Source: Stigmatella ashevillena
GTDB taxonomy: Bacteria > Myxococcota > Myxococcia > Myxococcales > Myxococcaceae
NCBI RefSeq assembly: GCF_028368975.1
Contig: NZ_JAQNDM010000002.1
Location: forward strand, 9,480,425-9,544,424
Direction of reading: 5' to 3'
Length of the DNA stretch: 64,000 bases
The stretch's first letter is position 1; each line of letters opens with the position of its first letter. Shown in pieces: positions 11,903 through 20,476 of this stretch. The notes beneath the pieces are model-generated. The model was not told where the DNA came from. It made no database searches and saw only the letters and a program-made list of their open reading frames with translations. A program made the translations under genes and the position numbers.

Positions 11903-12283
11903 GGGAGGCTATTCCCCAAGGCGAAGCTTGGCCGGGCAGGAGGCAGCCGTAGCGCTCGCCACGTACATTATAGGGGTTTTTCTACCTGCATAGCGAAAAC
12001 GTTCAAGATCATACCAAATCTCAAGTGCAATAGAGTCTGGCTGCCCTTCCTCCGCGTCGGCCACCGCACGGAGTCCGGAGTTCCGTCGAGCGCTCCTGGA
12101 CTGCTCCCCACCCAGTTCTGCCGCGAGGTTGAGCAGCATTGGGGCTGAGTACTTTCAGCAACTGGTATGCGCACAGCCAGCGTGCTCTTCTCTTGCATCT
12201 TTCAGGACGAGCCCTGAAAAGACGTCTCACCCATCCGCATTGCCGAGCGAGAGATACGCTGGCTGTACGAGCCAATCATTGGC
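11903..12283. other. Spacer between the two duplicated lipoprotein genes
   Basis: About 380 bases without a convincing gene. It includes an A+T-rich patch around 11963-12030, unlike the surrounding DNA. Short open frames exist on the minus strand (for example 11909-12139, 76 codons) but none has a ribosome site or recognisable product. A 7-bp dyad at 12200-12219 (TTTCAGG...CCTGAAA) lies 65 bases beyond the stop of copy 2 and could be a weak terminator. No transposase or inverted-repeat ends of an IS were seen. Confidence 0.5.
12200..12219 (-). terminator. Possible weak terminator after repeat lipoprotein copy 2
   Basis: TTTCAGG and CCTGAAA form a 7-bp stem around a 6-base loop, 65 bases past the stop at 12284. 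There is no clear T-run after it on the minus strand, so the call is weak. Confidence 0.25.
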
Positions 12284-14449
12284 TTAGGGCATCTCTTCGA
12301 CCAACAAGAGGTTCTGCCCACGGTTCCAGCCAAAGTAATTGGAGCCGCAGCCACTTCCATCGTAATGCTGCGTGGTCGACCAGATGGCAAATGTGTGAAT
12401 GCCTGCCGTTAGGTTCGGGATGATGCATGTCAAGTTCGCGGGATGGTGGTACTCCTGTGCACCTGCACCTGCATTCCATACTTGTTGCCCGTTCATGCAG
12501 CCAGACATCTGGTTGTCGACGTAGAGCTGGAAAGTACCCCAGCGTCCATTGCAACCTGCCACTGCGCGGAAGGTATCCGAATAGGTAACCTTGACTGTTT
12601 TTCCGGAGGCGCTGACGTTATGAGGGACCTGCCGATCTCCGACGCCCGCCCAATTTCCAGAAAGGTTGCCGCTCACGAAACTTGTATTCGAATAGCTCAG
12701 CCCCGTGCTGGGGATTTCTTCGACGAGGAGAAGCGGACTGCTTCGGCCCCACCCAAGATGGGTGGGGCTACCAGAGTCTGCCCTGAGTGCAACATGCAGG
12801 GTATGCGGAGCTGCGGAAACATTCGGCAGGATGCAGGTCAGTACAAAGGGATTGTAGAAGTTGCCGCCAGTTCCTTGGGCATCATACTTGCCTGTGTAGC
12901 AACTCGTGGTGGCGCCATCAAGGAGGACCAGCAACGTGCCCGCCGCGCCATTCTGGTTGTTGCCCACGCGGAGCGTATCCGCGAATGTCACTTTGAGAAG
13001 TGTTGCGGCGGATTGCTTCACGAATGCGACTTCGCGACCATGGGCCTTCACAAATGATGCGCTCGTGACTTCGATGCCACTTCCAGCTTTCGAGAATGCG
13101 TAAGGTTTGATTCCATCGAGTTCTTCGGCGAGGAGCAATGCTCTATCTCCCGAGCCGCCAACGTAGCTGTTTCCGCCGCTCGCCATCGCCCACACCTCGA
13201 AATCATAGAGCCCCTTTGGGAGTTGCTCGGTGAGGCAGACATTCGCAAATGGAAAGCTGTAGTTCTGGTTCCATCCCGCTGCATTCGAGTTGGATTGTTG
13301 AGTGTCGCACCCTATCGAGCTTCCGTTCATTCGCACGGAATAGGTTCCGCTTCCGTTCGCGGAGTTATAACCCGCGCGAAAGGTATCGGAAATAGTGAGC
13401 TTGATTCGCGAGGCATCGCTGGTCTTGTAGAGTGAAACCCGGCGTGACGCAGGAACCCATAAGAGGTTGGTGATCTCACCGGAGTCGTAAGTGCCCGGTG
13501 GATTACTCGCCCACTGGGTCCGAAAGAAATGGGCTGAGCTGCACACGAGTTGAGTCGTCTGCACTTCCAGGTTGCTCAGGCTCCCATCACCGTTTGAATC
13601 GAGACCGCTCTTCACGGAAGTACCGCCGTAGGCGCAGTTGGGGCCTGCCGGCTCAGGGTCGAGCCGGACGAGGGCGCTCTTCCCATTCTGCCCAGTGGCG
13701 CCAGTGCGGCCATTGCAGACGAAGGTGGTGTTGGAGACTTCGTCAGCGTCGAGGGTTCCATTCTCGTTCGAGTCGAGGCCGCTCTTCACGGCGGTGCCGC
13801 CCTGGGTGCAGTTGGCTCCGGCAGGCTCCACGTCAAGCCGGATGAGGGCATTGGAGCCTGTCAGGCTCGTTGCGCTCTGGCAGACATACTGGGTGGCCGT
13901 CATCTCGGTGGCCCCCAATTGCCCATCGGTATTCACGTCGATGCCGCCGAGCACGGCGGTCCCGCCCGCCGGACAGTTCTGCCCGGCGGATTCAGGCAGC
14001 ATTTTGACGACGTAGGCGGTGCCGTTCAGTCCGTCGGCGCTGTTGCAGAGGTACTGGGTGCTGGTGATTTCGCTGTCATTTTGAAGTCCGTCGGCGTTCG
14101 CATCAAGGCCGGACAGGACGGCGATGCCGCCGGAGGCACACCGGGAGGAACTCTCTTCGGGGAGCAACTTGACGAGGGACATCTTCCCACTCGGGTGGGT
14201 GCTCCCGCCGCTGCACACGAAGGAAGTCTGCCGGACCTCGCTGTCGTTCAGCTGCCCGTCCCCGTTGTCGTCCAAGCCGGTTTGAATGGCCGTGCCGCCC
14301 AGCGGGCAGCGGGCGCCTGGAGGCTCTGGAACGAGGCGGACGGAAGCGTCTCTGCCGTTGGTGCCGTTGCCAGAGGGTGAGGCGCATGAAGTGAGCGCAA
14401 GGACAAAGCCGGCCATGGCCGACCGGCGAAAACGCCACTGCTGGAACAT
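12284..14449 (-). CDS. Repeat lipoprotein with EF-hand-like loops and beta-domain repeats, copy 2
   Basis: 721 residues from the ATG at 14449, preceded by the same AAGGGG ribosome site as copy 1. The architecture matches copy 1 along its length: lipobox LALTSC (Cys22), five two-cysteine EF-hand-like repeats (for example LDDNGDGQLNDSE, LDSNGDGSLSNLE), then three beta repeats ending LLLAEEL, LLLVEEI and LLLVEEM. The N-terminal repeats are almost identical between copies, while the beta repeats have diverged more, for example around the QQVWNAGAGAQEYHHP region. That pattern suggests selection or recombination acting differently on the two halves. Probably a cell-surface or outer-membrane-anchored protein; the ligand is unknown. 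Confidence 0.85.
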   Translation of the reverse strand: MFQQWRFRRSAMAGFVLALTSCASPSGNGTNGRDASVRLVPEPPGARCPLGGTAIQTGLDDNGDGQLNDSEVRQTSFVCSGGSTHPSGKMSLVKLLPEESSSRCASGGIAVLSGLDANADGLQNDSEITSTQYLCNSADGLNGTAYVVKMLPESAGQNCPAGGTAVLGGIDVNTDGQLGATEMTATQYVCQSATSLTGSNALIRLDVEPAGANCTQGGTAVKSGLDSNENGTLDADEVSNTTFVCNGRTGATGQNGKSALVRLDPEPAGPNCAYGGTSVKSGLDSNGDGSLSNLEVQTTQLVCSSAHFFRTQWASNPPGTYDSGEITNLLWVPASRRVSLYKTSDASRIKLTISDTFRAGYNSANGSGTYSVRMNGSSIGCDTQQSNSNAAGWNQNYSFPFANVCLTEQLPKGLYDFEVWAMASGGNSYVGGSGDRALLLAEELDGIKPYAFSKAGSGIEVTSASFVKAHGREVAFVKQSAATLLKVTFADTLRVGNNQNGAAGTLLVLLDGATTSCYTGKYDAQGTGGNFYNPFVLTCILPNVSAAPHTLHVALRADSGSPTHLGWGRSSPLLLVEEIPSTGLSYSNTSFVSGNLSGNWAGVGDRQVPHNVSASGKTVKVTYSDTFRAVAGCNGRWGTFQLYVDNQMSGCMNGQQVWNAGAGAQEYHHPANLTCIIPNLTAGIHTFAIWSTTQHYDGSGCGSNYFGWNRGQNLLLVEEMP

Positions 14450-14519
14450 CCGATACCCCTTTGAAGGCTGAGTCGCGGGACACGCCAGATCGCGGTCCAC
14501 TCGCCGTCAGCGCTCGGGG

Positions 14520-14547
14520 CAGATACCAGCAGTTCACTCCGGGTCAA
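14520..14547 (-). promoter_or_regulatory. Putative sigma-70-type promoter of repeat lipoprotein copy 2
   Basis: On the minus strand TTGACC, 16 bases, then TATCTG, 71-98 bases before the start at 14449. The -10 box is better than in copy 1 (TATCTG against TGTCTG), so copy 2 may be expressed more strongly. The match between copies breaks off just upstream of the -35 box. Confidence 0.45.
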
Positions 14548-14588
14548 GAAACAGAGCCTTTAAGGCTGCTGCGTTCAAGCCAAGCGGC

Positions 14589-14891
14589 TCAGGGGCAGAA
14601 ATAGCCGTCCGTCACCCATCCTCGGCGGTTAATGTCTCCGTAGGCGAAGCCGTAGACCGAACCTCCCGAGCGGCGCTCTACCAGAAATGTCTGCCCCTTG
14701 AAGAGCGTCCCCATCCAAGCTCCCGTTCCTGGATCGGTGCGCACGTATAGATCATTCGCGCAGACCGTCTCGCGCTTCCCAATGGTTCCGTTGGCCATCA
14801 GCCCCGGTGCGCTGGGAGTGACGGAAGCAATAGCGGGGAGTGCCGCAACGAACAGCGCGTATGACAGCAACACAGGGCGATGACAACGCAT
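14589..14891 (-). CDS. Small secreted SH3-like protein A
   Basis: 100 residues. The ATG at 14891 is chosen because the GAGGAA ribosome site is 6 bases upstream of it but abuts the alternative ATG at 14897. A signal peptide (MRCHRPVLLSYALFVAALPAIA) precedes a mature part of about 75 residues with the pattern of a bacterial SH3-like domain: VCANDLYVRTDPGTGAWMG, then GQTFLVERRSGG, then FAYGDINRRGWVTDGYFC. Two cysteines at the ends of this domain could pair. SH3-like domains of this kind often bind peptidoglycan. The related small protein at 14929-15240 lies 37 bases upstream on the same strand, so they may be co-transcribed. Confidence 0.75.
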   Translation of the reverse strand: MRCHRPVLLSYALFVAALPAIASVTPSAPGLMANGTIGKRETVCANDLYVRTDPGTGAWMGTLFKGQTFLVERRSGGSVYGFAYGDINRRGWVTDGYFCP

Positions 14892-14928
14892 GATCATTTC
14901 CTCGATTCAAGGGGGGCTCAAAGCCACA

Positions 14929-15240
14929 TCACCAGGAGCCGTAGCCGCCGATGCATTCGTAACGCATATAGCCCCAGTCGTTTGGGCCGTAGTCGAAGCT
15001 GGCCGCCCATCCGTTGTAGACAGGGTGGGCTCCCCGGGTATGGCCCACCTTGTCTCCTTTGGGCAGGACCCGTTTGAGACCTGTGGGACCATTGGCGCTG
15101 TCGTAATTCGTGTAGAAACTCGCGGTCTGGCACGTCACGACCGCATGGTCTGGCGGGACTTGGGCGTACGCGAGGGTGGCCAAGGCCACGGTGGAAGCAA
15201 TGGCCGCACCGACAAGGAGCTTCTGCTTTCTCAACTTCAT
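14929..15240 (-). CDS. Small secreted SH3-like protein B with buried ribosome site
   Basis: 103 residues from the ATG at 15240; an in-frame extension to 15303 is unlikely because it would run through the hairpin at 15245-15275. A signal peptide (MKLRKQKLLVGAAIASTVALATLAYA) is followed by a small domain with two cysteines: VTCQTASFYTNYDSANGP, KGDKVGHT, then NGWAASFDYGPNDWGYMRYEC. This follows the same plan as its downstream neighbour, an SH3-like wall-binding fold. The GAGGG ribosome site lies 4 bases before the ATG and forms the 3' arm of a perfect 12-bp hairpin, so translation is probably controlled. Confidence 0.75.
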   Translation of the reverse strand: MKLRKQKLLVGAAIASTVALATLAYAQVPPDHAVVTCQTASFYTNYDSANGPTGLKRVLPKGDKVGHTRGAHPVYNGWAASFDYGPNDWGYMRYECIGGYGSW

Positions 15241-15244
15241 CGAG

Positions 15245-15275
15245 CCCTCACACTCAGGGGGAATGAGTGTGAGGG
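15245..15275 (-). promoter_or_regulatory. 12-bp perfect hairpin covering the ribosome-binding site
   Basis: CCCTCACACTCA and TGAGTGTGAGGG form a 12-bp perfect stem around a 7-base loop. Read on the minus strand, the 3' arm contains the GAGGG ribosome site of the gene starting at 15240, only 4 bases before its ATG. Folding would block initiation. It could be a thermometer, a protein- or RNA-operated switch, or a DNA operator dyad. As a terminator for the macroglobulin gene (stop at 15354) it would lack a T-run. Confidence 0.7.
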
Positions 15276-15353
15276 ATTTTAAGCAGAAAATCTTGAAAAT
15301 CAAGTTTTGACCGAGCCCTGTTCATGCCTCGGCCAGTTGTTCCCGGGGGCGGC

Positions 15354-18300
15354 CTACCGCCTGGGAGCGATCGCCACCTTCACGCCGTCGAGCCAAATCT
15401 TGTGCTCGTCCGTGTAGTAGAGGTACGCGCGGCTCGCGGGGCCTGTGTACGTGCCGGGAACCGCCGCAATCAGAGACAAGGGAACGCTGATCCGCTTCCG
15501 CGGCTCCACGCCTCTCCAGTAGAGGACCACGTCCCGGCCAATCACCTCGTAGGAGTCCACCGTCTTCTGCTTCACCAACTCCTTGAGCTGGTCGTGCCGG
15601 ACCTCCAGCCCTCCTGGCACGCCGAAGATGGCTACGGCGGTCGGCAGGGTCTCGTCGGTCTTGTTGGAGACCGTCACCCGCGCCTCGGTGGGCTCTCCCT
15701 CGGTGAGTGCGCTTTTGGCCAGGGCCACCTCCAGCGTGAGCTTCGTCTCCGGCGAACTGGCGGGAAGCGGCGAGTGGTAGACGACTTCCATGGAGTACGG
15801 CAGCTCCGAACCGCCTTCCATTCGCAGCTCAAGCTTCCGCTCACCCGGGGTGAGCAGCTCGGACACATCGGGGAGCTTGAGGGCCTCTTGGGAGGTGGAC
15901 GTGAAGGGCAGGGCACTGCCCACGGGCTGACCATCGACGTAGACCCGTACCGAGCCGGGGGCTCTCTTCGCCGCGCGCCCCTTGTCGTAGGCGACGATGG
16001 CGCGCAGCGCGAGCACCGTGCTCTGGGTCGAGCCGTAGCGGCCCCCCTGGCACGAGTCCGCCAGGAACTTCATCGAGCGCTCCACGTTGGCCGCGCGGGC
16101 AGGCTCCCGCAGCCAAGCCAGCACCGCCAGCGCGGTGGTCTCGATGGCCAGCGCGTCGCCCTGGCTGCCTACGATGGACTGCGTGCCGCCCGCCACCGTG
16201 CCCTTGTCGTCCTGCTTCTCGGCGAGCCGGTCCATCAGCTTCCGGGCCTCGGTGCCATCTCCGGCGATCGTCATCACGTTCGCCGCGAGCGCCAGCACGT
16301 AGCTGTTCCGGCTCTTCAGCGCGGCCTGCTTCAGCGCGGCCACCTCCCGGGACAGCTCCGGGACCGGGCGGCCCGCGCTCTCCAGCAGTGCCCAGAGGAT
16401 GTAGGCATTCGAGGTGTCGGGGTCCTCCAGCCACGTGTGGAGCGCGCGGCGCTTGCGGGCGAAGCCTCCCTGGCCATCGCGCTGGCGCATCAACCAGGCG
16501 CGCGTGCGCTCGATCATCGCCGCGTCCACCTCGCGCACCTGCTTCATGTCGGTGAAGTGCAACAGGCCGAACGCCGTCAGCGCTTCGTGGCCGGGGTTCT
16601 CGCCGAACCACTCGTAGCCCTTCTCCGAGCACTCGAAGCCGGTCAGGCGCTTGTAGCCGGCGTCCAGCTTCTCGCGCGCCGAGGCCACCAGCTTCGGGTC
16701 CACTCCGCTGTGGGACTGGAAGTACTGCTGCGCCATCGTCATCGGGTAGGTGGTGGAGCTCGTCTGCTCGAAGCAGCCGGACGGCTCTTGAATGAGCCGG
16801 GCCAGGGACTCGGTCATGTTGGCCAGCGGGCTGGGGTACACGGTGATGGACGTCCGGACGCTGCCACGCACCAGGTTGGCCGGAAGGTTCACGGTGTGCA
16901 CCGCGGGCTTCCGAGCGGAGAGGAGCCCGCCAAACGAGGCGCGCAAGGGGAAGCCGTTCGGTTGGATCGTCAGCGTGCGGGTCACCGCGTCCGCGTAGTC
17001 CCCGGCGGTGGCCGCGAGCGTCAGAGAGAGGGGTTTCGACTCCTGGCCGATCTTCAGCTCGATGATGCGCCGGGCACGCTCATTCGCGGCGAGGTCCACC
17101 GCCCCCACGCTGGAGACCCGGACGTCGCCCGTCAGGCGGGCCTTGACCGTCGCCCCCCGGAGGGCCGCCGAGGTGCCATTCACCAAGGCCACTGGGAGCT
17201 GGATGACGTCCCCCGAGGTGACCTCCAGCGGGAGCTTCGGCTCGGCATAGAAGGGCTGCACGGATTCGAGGCTTGCCACCGTGGAGCCCAGGGCGCCGTC
17301 ATTGCCCACCGCGCCGGCGAAGGCCTTGAACGTGGTGACCGAGTCGTTCAGGGCGAAGGAGACCCGGGCCTCGCCCGTCTTGGCGTCGGTGCGCACGCCC
17401 GCGTTCCAGTAGAGCGTCTCCGCGAAGTCCACGCGGTCTCCGGCTTTGCGGTCCGGCCGCACCGCGTGCGCGTACTCCCGGAAATAGACCGTGGGTTGAT
17501 TCCAATGGGGTGCCTCTTCCTGCTCCAGGGCCAGGATGCCTTGGGGCTCTGCCCGAGCCCTTCGTTCCGCCCGGTTCGCGACGGGCTTGGCCGCGGCCAT
17601 GTCGCGTTTGGCCTCTTGCGGAGGGACGACGGGAGGGGGGGGCGGTGCGGCTTGAGCCATGGGGGGCGCGGCCGCAGGCACTGCCTGGGGTTTGGGGGCC
17701 GGCGGGGGGCGGCGCGGCTTGTCTTGAGCAGGAGCGGCTCCGCGAGGCGCAGCCACCATCTCGTCGACGAAGGCCTCGGGCATTACCGCCATGGGCGCAG
17801 GCACGGGGGGCGGTGTCCTGGCTGCCAGGGCGCGCCGGGCCGCGTCACCGTACTGGGAGATGAAGCTCGCCGCGTCGGTGAGGGCGAACCGCCGCCAGCC
17901 CTGGGTTCCCAGCAGCAGGTCCACCGCCTGTTTCGACTTGGGGTTCTTCTCGTCGAAGTAGATCTGGGCGTCGGCGAGCTCCCGCACCTCGGGCTCCAGC
18001 AGCACCATCACCGGGAGTTGCGGCGCCTGGTCACGCTTTTCGATGAGTTCCAGCATCGCATCGTCGGTGACGGTGAGCATCACCACGGCGGAGACCGGCT
18101 TGCCCTCCTGGGTCGCCCGGGCCGTGAGCTGCACGGTGTCTCCTGGCACGTAGCGCTTCTTGTCCGTGCGAACCTCGATGGCGAGTGCCTTGGCGGGCTG
18201 ACGGAACACGAGCCGCTCCGCGAGGGGGCGGCCCTCGGGGTCCCAGAGGGTGGCTACGAGCACACCGTCCGCGCCCTTGGGATCGAGCGTCACCGTGCCC

Positions 18301-19463
18301 TGCGGGCCCACCTCGGCCGAGGCGACTTGCACCTCGCGCTGGCTCAGCGTCAACCTCGCCCGGCTCATGCCCGCGAGCGCCACGGAGAGCGAGACGGGCT
18401 TGCCTGCGGGGATGACCTCGTCGCTCGAGCGGAGCGCTCCGCCCCGGGGCTTCACTTCGGGCAGGGCAAAGGTCTTCCGGATGCCCGAGGGCTCGTCGAT
18501 GCGCAGCGCATACTTCGCACCCGCCTTGGGGGTCAGCTCGAAGCGGCCGCGCCCCTCGTGCTCCGAGCGCACCCGGGAGACTTCCTGGCCGGTTGCAGAG
18601 TCGATCACCACGCCGGTCAGGTCCGCGGGCTTCTGGGCGGGCGTCTTCGCCTGGAAGTAGACCCGGGTGGGCAGCCCGGCGACGAGTTCACCTCCCTCGG
18701 GGTAGAAGGCAATGTCCAGCGTCTGGAGGAGAATGGGGAGGGTCTTCGCGGCGGTCTCCACCACGCCGCCGTCTTCGATGGCAAAAGCCAGGGAGCCATC
18801 TCCGCGTTCGATGTTCGCGGGCAGCTTGAAGCTGACCGTGCAGAGGCCCTTCTCATTGACGGTGCCTGGCACTTGCGCCACGGAGATGCCATCGACGAGC
18901 GCGGTGGCGGTGACCTTGGCGCCTGCGGGAACACCGCCTTCGGCGCGCTTCACGTCGAGGGTGGCGGTGACCGTGTCTCCGGGGCCATATCCTTCCCGGA
19001 GGAATTCGATCTGCGACTTGAGCCGGGGCGCCCGGTAGGCCCGCACGTCGAACTTCCGTTCTGCGGGGGCTTCTCCCTTCCAGGGGGAGGTGACCTTGAG
19101 CGTGTACTCTCCGCCCGCCATGTCGGCGGGGACAAGCCACCGGTAGCCCCAGACGGAGTCCTGAAGCTGGACCTGTGCGGAGGTGATGACGTCCCCTTTG
19201 GGCCCTCGGATCTCGATGGTGGCCTGCTCCGAGCCGGGGTGGGGCTTGCGGCTGTTCGCCTCGAGCACGAGGCCGCGGGCCATCACCTGTTCGCCGGGGC
19301 GGTACAGGGGTTTATCGGTGCTGACGAAGGTCAGGTAGCGGTGTTGCCCCCCGAGGGAGTCCGTGGTCGCCTTGGCGGCGAGCACGGAAGGAAGAAGGGC
19401 GGGAACGGTCAAGCCCATGGCGAGCAGCGTCAACAGGGCCCGTGGGGGGGAAGGAAAGCGCAT
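15354..19463 (-). CDS. Bacterial alpha-2-macroglobulin family protein with thioester
   Basis: 1369 residues from the ATG at 19463, with a GAGGA ribosome site. A signal peptide ends near LLPSVLAAKA, with no lipobox, so it is probably periplasmic or secreted. Macroglobulin domains fill the N-terminal half (STDKPLYRPGEQV near the start is typical of MG2). A long Pro/Ala-rich insert, coded by about 17500-17820, sits before the A2M domain. The thioester motif is intact: GCFEQ with Cys897 and Gln900. A thioester-domain helical barrel and C-terminal beta domains follow. The family traps proteases by covalent capture. There is no pbpC neighbour, unlike E. coli-type loci. A predator that secretes proteases could use it for self-protection; that is inference. 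Confidence 0.9.
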   Translation of the reverse strand: MRFPSPPRALLTLLAMGLTVPALLPSVLAAKATTDSLGGQHRYLTFVSTDKPLYRPGEQVMARGLVLEANSRKPHPGSEQATIEIRGPKGDVITSAQVQLQDSVWGYRWLVPADMAGGEYTLKVTSPWKGEAPAERKFDVRAYRAPRLKSQIEFLREGYGPGDTVTATLDVKRAEGGVPAGAKVTATALVDGISVAQVPGTVNEKGLCTVSFKLPANIERGDGSLAFAIEDGGVVETAAKTLPILLQTLDIAFYPEGGELVAGLPTRVYFQAKTPAQKPADLTGVVIDSATGQEVSRVRSEHEGRGRFELTPKAGAKYALRIDEPSGIRKTFALPEVKPRGGALRSSDEVIPAGKPVSLSVALAGMSRARLTLSQREVQVASAEVGPQGTVTLDPKGADGVLVATLWDPEGRPLAERLVFRQPAKALAIEVRTDKKRYVPGDTVQLTARATQEGKPVSAVVMLTVTDDAMLELIEKRDQAPQLPVMVLLEPEVRELADAQIYFDEKNPKSKQAVDLLLGTQGWRRFALTDAASFISQYGDAARRALAARTPPPVPAPMAVMPEAFVDEMVAAPRGAAPAQDKPRRPPPAPKPQAVPAAAPPMAQAAPPPPPVVPPQEAKRDMAAAKPVANRAERRARAEPQGILALEQEEAPHWNQPTVYFREYAHAVRPDRKAGDRVDFAETLYWNAGVRTDAKTGEARVSFALNDSVTTFKAFAGAVGNDGALGSTVASLESVQPFYAEPKLPLEVTSGDVIQLPVALVNGTSAALRGATVKARLTGDVRVSSVGAVDLAANERARRIIELKIGQESKPLSLTLAATAGDYADAVTRTLTIQPNGFPLRASFGGLLSARKPAVHTVNLPANLVRGSVRTSITVYPSPLANMTESLARLIQEPSGCFEQTSSTTYPMTMAQQYFQSHSGVDPKLVASAREKLDAGYKRLTGFECSEKGYEWFGENPGHEALTAFGLLHFTDMKQVREVDAAMIERTRAWLMRQRDGQGGFARKRRALHTWLEDPDTSNAYILWALLESAGRPVPELSREVAALKQAALKSRNSYVLALAANVMTIAGDGTEARKLMDRLAEKQDDKGTVAGGTQSIVGSQGDALAIETTALAVLAWLREPARAANVERSMKFLADSCQGGRYGSTQSTVLALRAIVAYDKGRAAKRAPGSVRVYVDGQPVGSALPFTSTSQEALKLPDVSELLTPGERKLELRMEGGSELPYSMEVVYHSPLPASSPETKLTLEVALAKSALTEGEPTEARVTVSNKTDETLPTAVAIFGVPGGLEVRHDQLKELVKQKTVDSYEVIGRDVVLYWRGVEPRKRISVPLSLIAAVPGTYTGPASRAYLYYTDEHKIWLDGVKVAIAPRR

Positions 19464-19703
19464 GAAGTCCTCGAAAGGGGGCTGAACGTCACCGGTAACG
19501 GACCATCGCGCGAAAAGTTCTTCCGCGCATAGAAGGGAGTTCACGCAGTCGCGCGAACGGGGGCGCCTCGGAGGTCGTGTGGAGAGGGGGCGACGGCTCG
19601 TGGCGCCGTCAGGGGCCGCACAGCGTGGGCTCCCTTCGGAGCGATGGCAGGTGGGGGCTTGCCACGCCACTCTCGTGGGCGCCTATCCGTTCCCGGGGGG
19701 AAC
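19464..19703. other. Divergent intergenic region, macroglobulin / fibrinogen-like gene
   Basis: 240 bases between two divergent starts, so it must hold both promoters. No consensus -35/-10 or -24/-12 pair with correct spacing was seen on either strand. Confidence 0.4.
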
Positions 19704-20462
19704 ATGACATTCTTGAAAGCGTTTGTGCTGGGCTCGGCTGTTCTCTGCGCGCCATCGATGGCAGCGGGTGCCGCCGCCCATGGGACGTCCCCTTCCACGG
19801 CGCTCGAGAGCTGCAAGGCGCTCCAGTCATCGGGGGGGGGGATGCTGTCGGGGGTCTACTGGGTTCAGCCCGCGGGTGCCCAGCCTCGCACGGTTTACTG
19901 TGACATGGAGACGAACGGAGGCGGGTGGGCCCTCGTCTACAACAGCATCTTGGGGATCAACACCACGGACTTCTGGAATATCGCTTACCTGGACAGGTTC
20001 GGCCGCAGGGGACGTCCCAGCCTGGATGCGCTCTTCTACGATGGAAGTCTTTACCTGAACGGCACTTCCTACATGGATGTCATTGAGGATCTTCAGGGGA
20101 AGACCGTGGTGGCAATGACCGCTTGGGCAGAGAAGATAGACCCCTATTCGATGAGATTTGTCTCGCCTCAGTTGGTGTCTGGCAATGCGGCCATTTACCA
20201 AGCGCAATTCGCGGGTGGCTGGTCTACCCGAGAGTTCGACGGGGATACGTGGAGTGGGAACTGTGCAAGCTATTACGCCAATGTCACCCAGCATTACAGC
20301 GCCTGCTGGTACTACAACTTGGGGGCGGATGCGGATCCCCTTATGGAAGATGGAAGGGTAGGCCCCCATTTGCACTCCGTTACGGCCCAATCCTTGGGGT
20401 TGAGCACGGACGGAAGCGAGTACACCCGCGTCCGTCGCATCTCACGCTTCGTGAAGTGGTGA
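19704..20462 (+). CDS. Secreted fibrinogen-like domain protein
   Basis: 252 residues from the ATG at 19704, which follows a G-run that may serve as ribosome site. After a signal peptide (MTFLKAFVLGSAVLCAPSMAAG) the segment GVYWVQPAGAQPRTVYCDM, then ETNGGGWALVYN, matches the opening of fibrinogen-related domains, and the cysteines at SCKAL, VYCDM, GNCAS and SACWY fit the family's disulfides. The family binds sugars or acetylated groups in animal lectins such as ficolins and tachylectins. It is divergent to the macroglobulin gene and convergent with the reductase, 14 bases away. A carbohydrate-binding, prey- or surface-recognition role is inference. Confidence 0.8.
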   Translation: MTFLKAFVLGSAVLCAPSMAAGAAAHGTSPSTALESCKALQSSGGGMLSGVYWVQPAGAQPRTVYCDMETNGGGWALVYNSILGINTTDFWNIAYLDRFGRRGRPSLDALFYDGSLYLNGTSYMDVIEDLQGKTVVAMTAWAEKIDPYSMRFVSPQLVSGNAAIYQAQFAGGWSTREFDGDTWSGNCASYYANVTQHYSACWYYNLGADADPLMEDGRVGPHLHSVTAQSLGLSTDGSEYTRVRRISRFVKW

Positions 20463-20476
20463 TCCGCGCTCCGATG

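Noticed and set aside
11909-12139. A 76-codon minus-strand frame between the duplicated lipoproteins
   Set aside because: No ribosome site and no recognisable product; kept only as part of the described spacer.
9640-14550. Possibility that the duplicated lipoprotein genes were moved by a transposon
   Set aside because: No transposase, terminal inverted repeats or target-site duplication were seen; simple unequal recombination explains the tandem arrangement.
15324-19532. A 1402-codon open frame on the plus strand across the macroglobulin gene
   Set aside because: It is the antisense shadow of a clear family member. Its translation is low-complexity (Leu, Arg, Gly, His, Val) with no domain, as is usual for GC-rich coding DNA.
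19640-19665. A sigma-54-like match (TGGCAG ... CTTGCC) before the fibrinogen-like gene
   Set aside because: The GG to GC spacing is 13 bases instead of 10.
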